A stretch of DNA of 6,298 bases, taken from assembly GCA_026387165.1 (NCBI GenBank), contig JAPLMG010000163.1:1-6298 (forward strand), in the 5' to 3' direction. This document shows positions 5,516 to 6,298 of the stretch, one piece after another (position 1 is the first letter of the stretch; each line of letters starts with the position of its first letter). Source of the DNA: Candidatus Omnitrophota bacterium. Its GTDB lineage: Bacteria; Omnitrophota; Gorgyraeia; 2-01-FULL-45-10. A program made the position numbers and the translations under genes. The notes beneath the pieces were generated by a model. That model ran no database searches. It was given only the letters and a program-made list of their open reading frames with translations, and had not been told where the DNA came from.

Positions 5516-6298
5516 TCACAAATTTTTTACCACAAGATCTCCGACTTCCTGCGTCGTATAGCCCATCTTGCCGGCCGCAAGGCTCTTGAGAGAGGTCCGC
5601 ACTATTTTTATGACCGCATTCTCGATAGCGTCGGCCGCACATTTCTCGCCTATATTCTCCAGCAGCATCCCCGCGGCGCATATCGCCGCAAGCGGGTTTA
5701 TGACATTCTTACCGGTATATTTCGGCGCGGAACCGCCGATGGGCTCGAACATCGAGACGCCTTCGGGATTGATATTGCCGCCGGCCGCTATGCCCATGCC
5801 GCCCTGTATCATCGCGCCAAGATCCATTATTATATCACCGAACATATTGTCCGTAACTATACAATCGAACCATTCCGGATTCTTCACGAACCACATCGTA
5901 GCAGCGTCAACATGCGCGTAATCCGTCTTTATGTCCGTATATTCCTTCTTAACTTCGTCGAAGGCCCTCTGCCACAGGTCCCAGGCGTATGTCAGGACGT
6001 TCGTCTTGCCGCAAAGCGTCAGCTTCTTTCTCTTGTTGCGTTTTCTGCAATATTCGAACGCGTAACGGATACAGCGCTCGATGCCCTTACGCGTGTTGTA
6101 GGAGATCTGGGTAGCGACTTCGCTCTTCTTATTCTTATTGAGGAATTTGCCCATGCCCTTGTAGAGGCCTTCCGAGTTCTCTCTAATCACAACAAAATCT
6201 ATATCCTCCGGCTTCTTCTCTTTTATCGGGCAGAAGTCCGCGTTATAGAGCTTCACCGGCCTCAAATTTATATATTGATCCAGGCCGAACCTCAAGCC
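5516..6298 (-). CDS. leuB: Isopropylmalate/isocitrate dehydrogenase family enzyme, probable 3-isopropylmalate dehydrogenase (5' partial)
   Basis: The last 260 residues of a beta-decarboxylating dehydrogenase; the frame runs off the right edge, so roughly 75-100 N-terminal residues are missing. Counting from the first visible residue (Gly, 6296-6298), the substrate arginines are R13 (NLRPV) and R39 (IRENSEG). The catalytic pair is Y46 (SEGLY) and K98 (CGKTNVL), and the metal ligands are D131 (HVDAATM), D155 and D159 (DNMFGDIIMD). The cofactor loop reads GGSAPKYTGKNVINP. Linkage to asd suggests leucine biosynthesis (oxidation of 3-isopropylmalate), and IPMDH is the likeliest label. However, RENSEGLY lies between the classical LeuB form (RELTGGIY) and that of isocitrate dehydrogenase (RENSEDIY), and K193-Y194 resembles NADP-type isocitrate dehydrogenase. 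Isocitrate, homoisocitrate or tartrate as substrate cannot be excluded without the N-terminal specificity helix. Confidence 0.75.
   Translation of the reverse strand, partial: GLRFGLDQYINLRPVKLYNADFCPIKEKKPEDIDFVVIRENSEGLYKGMGKFLNKNKKSEVATQISYNTRKGIERCIRYAFEYCRKRNKRKKLTLCGKTNVLTYAWDLWQRAFDEVKKEYTDIKTDYAHVDAATMWFVKNPEWFDCIVTDNMFGDIIMDLGAMIQGGMGIAAGGNINPEGVSMFEPIGGSAPKYTGKNVINPLAAICAAGMLLENIGEKCAADAIENAVIKIVRTSLKSLAAGKMGYTTQEVGDLVVKNL

Overview
This window is a housekeeping stretch of a bacterial chromosome. Five protein genes lie head to tail on the minus strand. From right to left, in the direction of transcription, they are: a 5'-truncated isopropylmalate/isocitrate dehydrogenase (leuB-like), aspartate-semialdehyde dehydrogenase (asd), the DNA-processing protein DprA, DNA topoisomerase I (topA) and a XerC/XerD-type tyrosine recombinase (xerC). 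At the far left the final 35 codons of a possible plus-strand gene run in from outside, so it would converge on xerC. No mobile-element gene, CRISPR array, rRNA or tRNA was seen.

The organism cannot be fixed from this sequence. Moderate GC, regular use of ATA (Ile) and AGA/AGG (Arg) codons, and many palindromic repeats between core genes fit an uncultured Gram-negative lineage. Candidatus Omnitrophota is my guess, with low confidence. The order dprA-topA-(...)-xerC is the one known from Bacillus subtilis (smf-topA-trmFO-codV) and other bacteria, but trmFO is missing here. leuB-asd supplies a branched-chain and aspartate-family amino-acid module upstream.

Layout: 1-108 possible end of a convergent gene; 109-292 intergenic with two large inverted repeats, the second a good candidate bidirectional terminator; 293-1162 xerC; 1164-3164 topA (GTG start, one base from xerC); 3165-3429 repeat-filled gap; 3430-4335 dprA; a short tandem repeat at 4351-4380 at the asd-dprA junction; 4364-5398 asd; 5399-5515 gap almost wholly occupied by a repeat; 5516-6298 leuB-like gene.

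TopA and XerC probably act together in chromosome topology and dimer resolution, and DprA handles single-stranded DNA during uptake and recombination. The notable feature is the repeats: every junction except topA/xerC carries a palindromic or tandem repeat. One of them appears to have supplied the last residues and the stop codon of asd. I see no convincing new biological system here.
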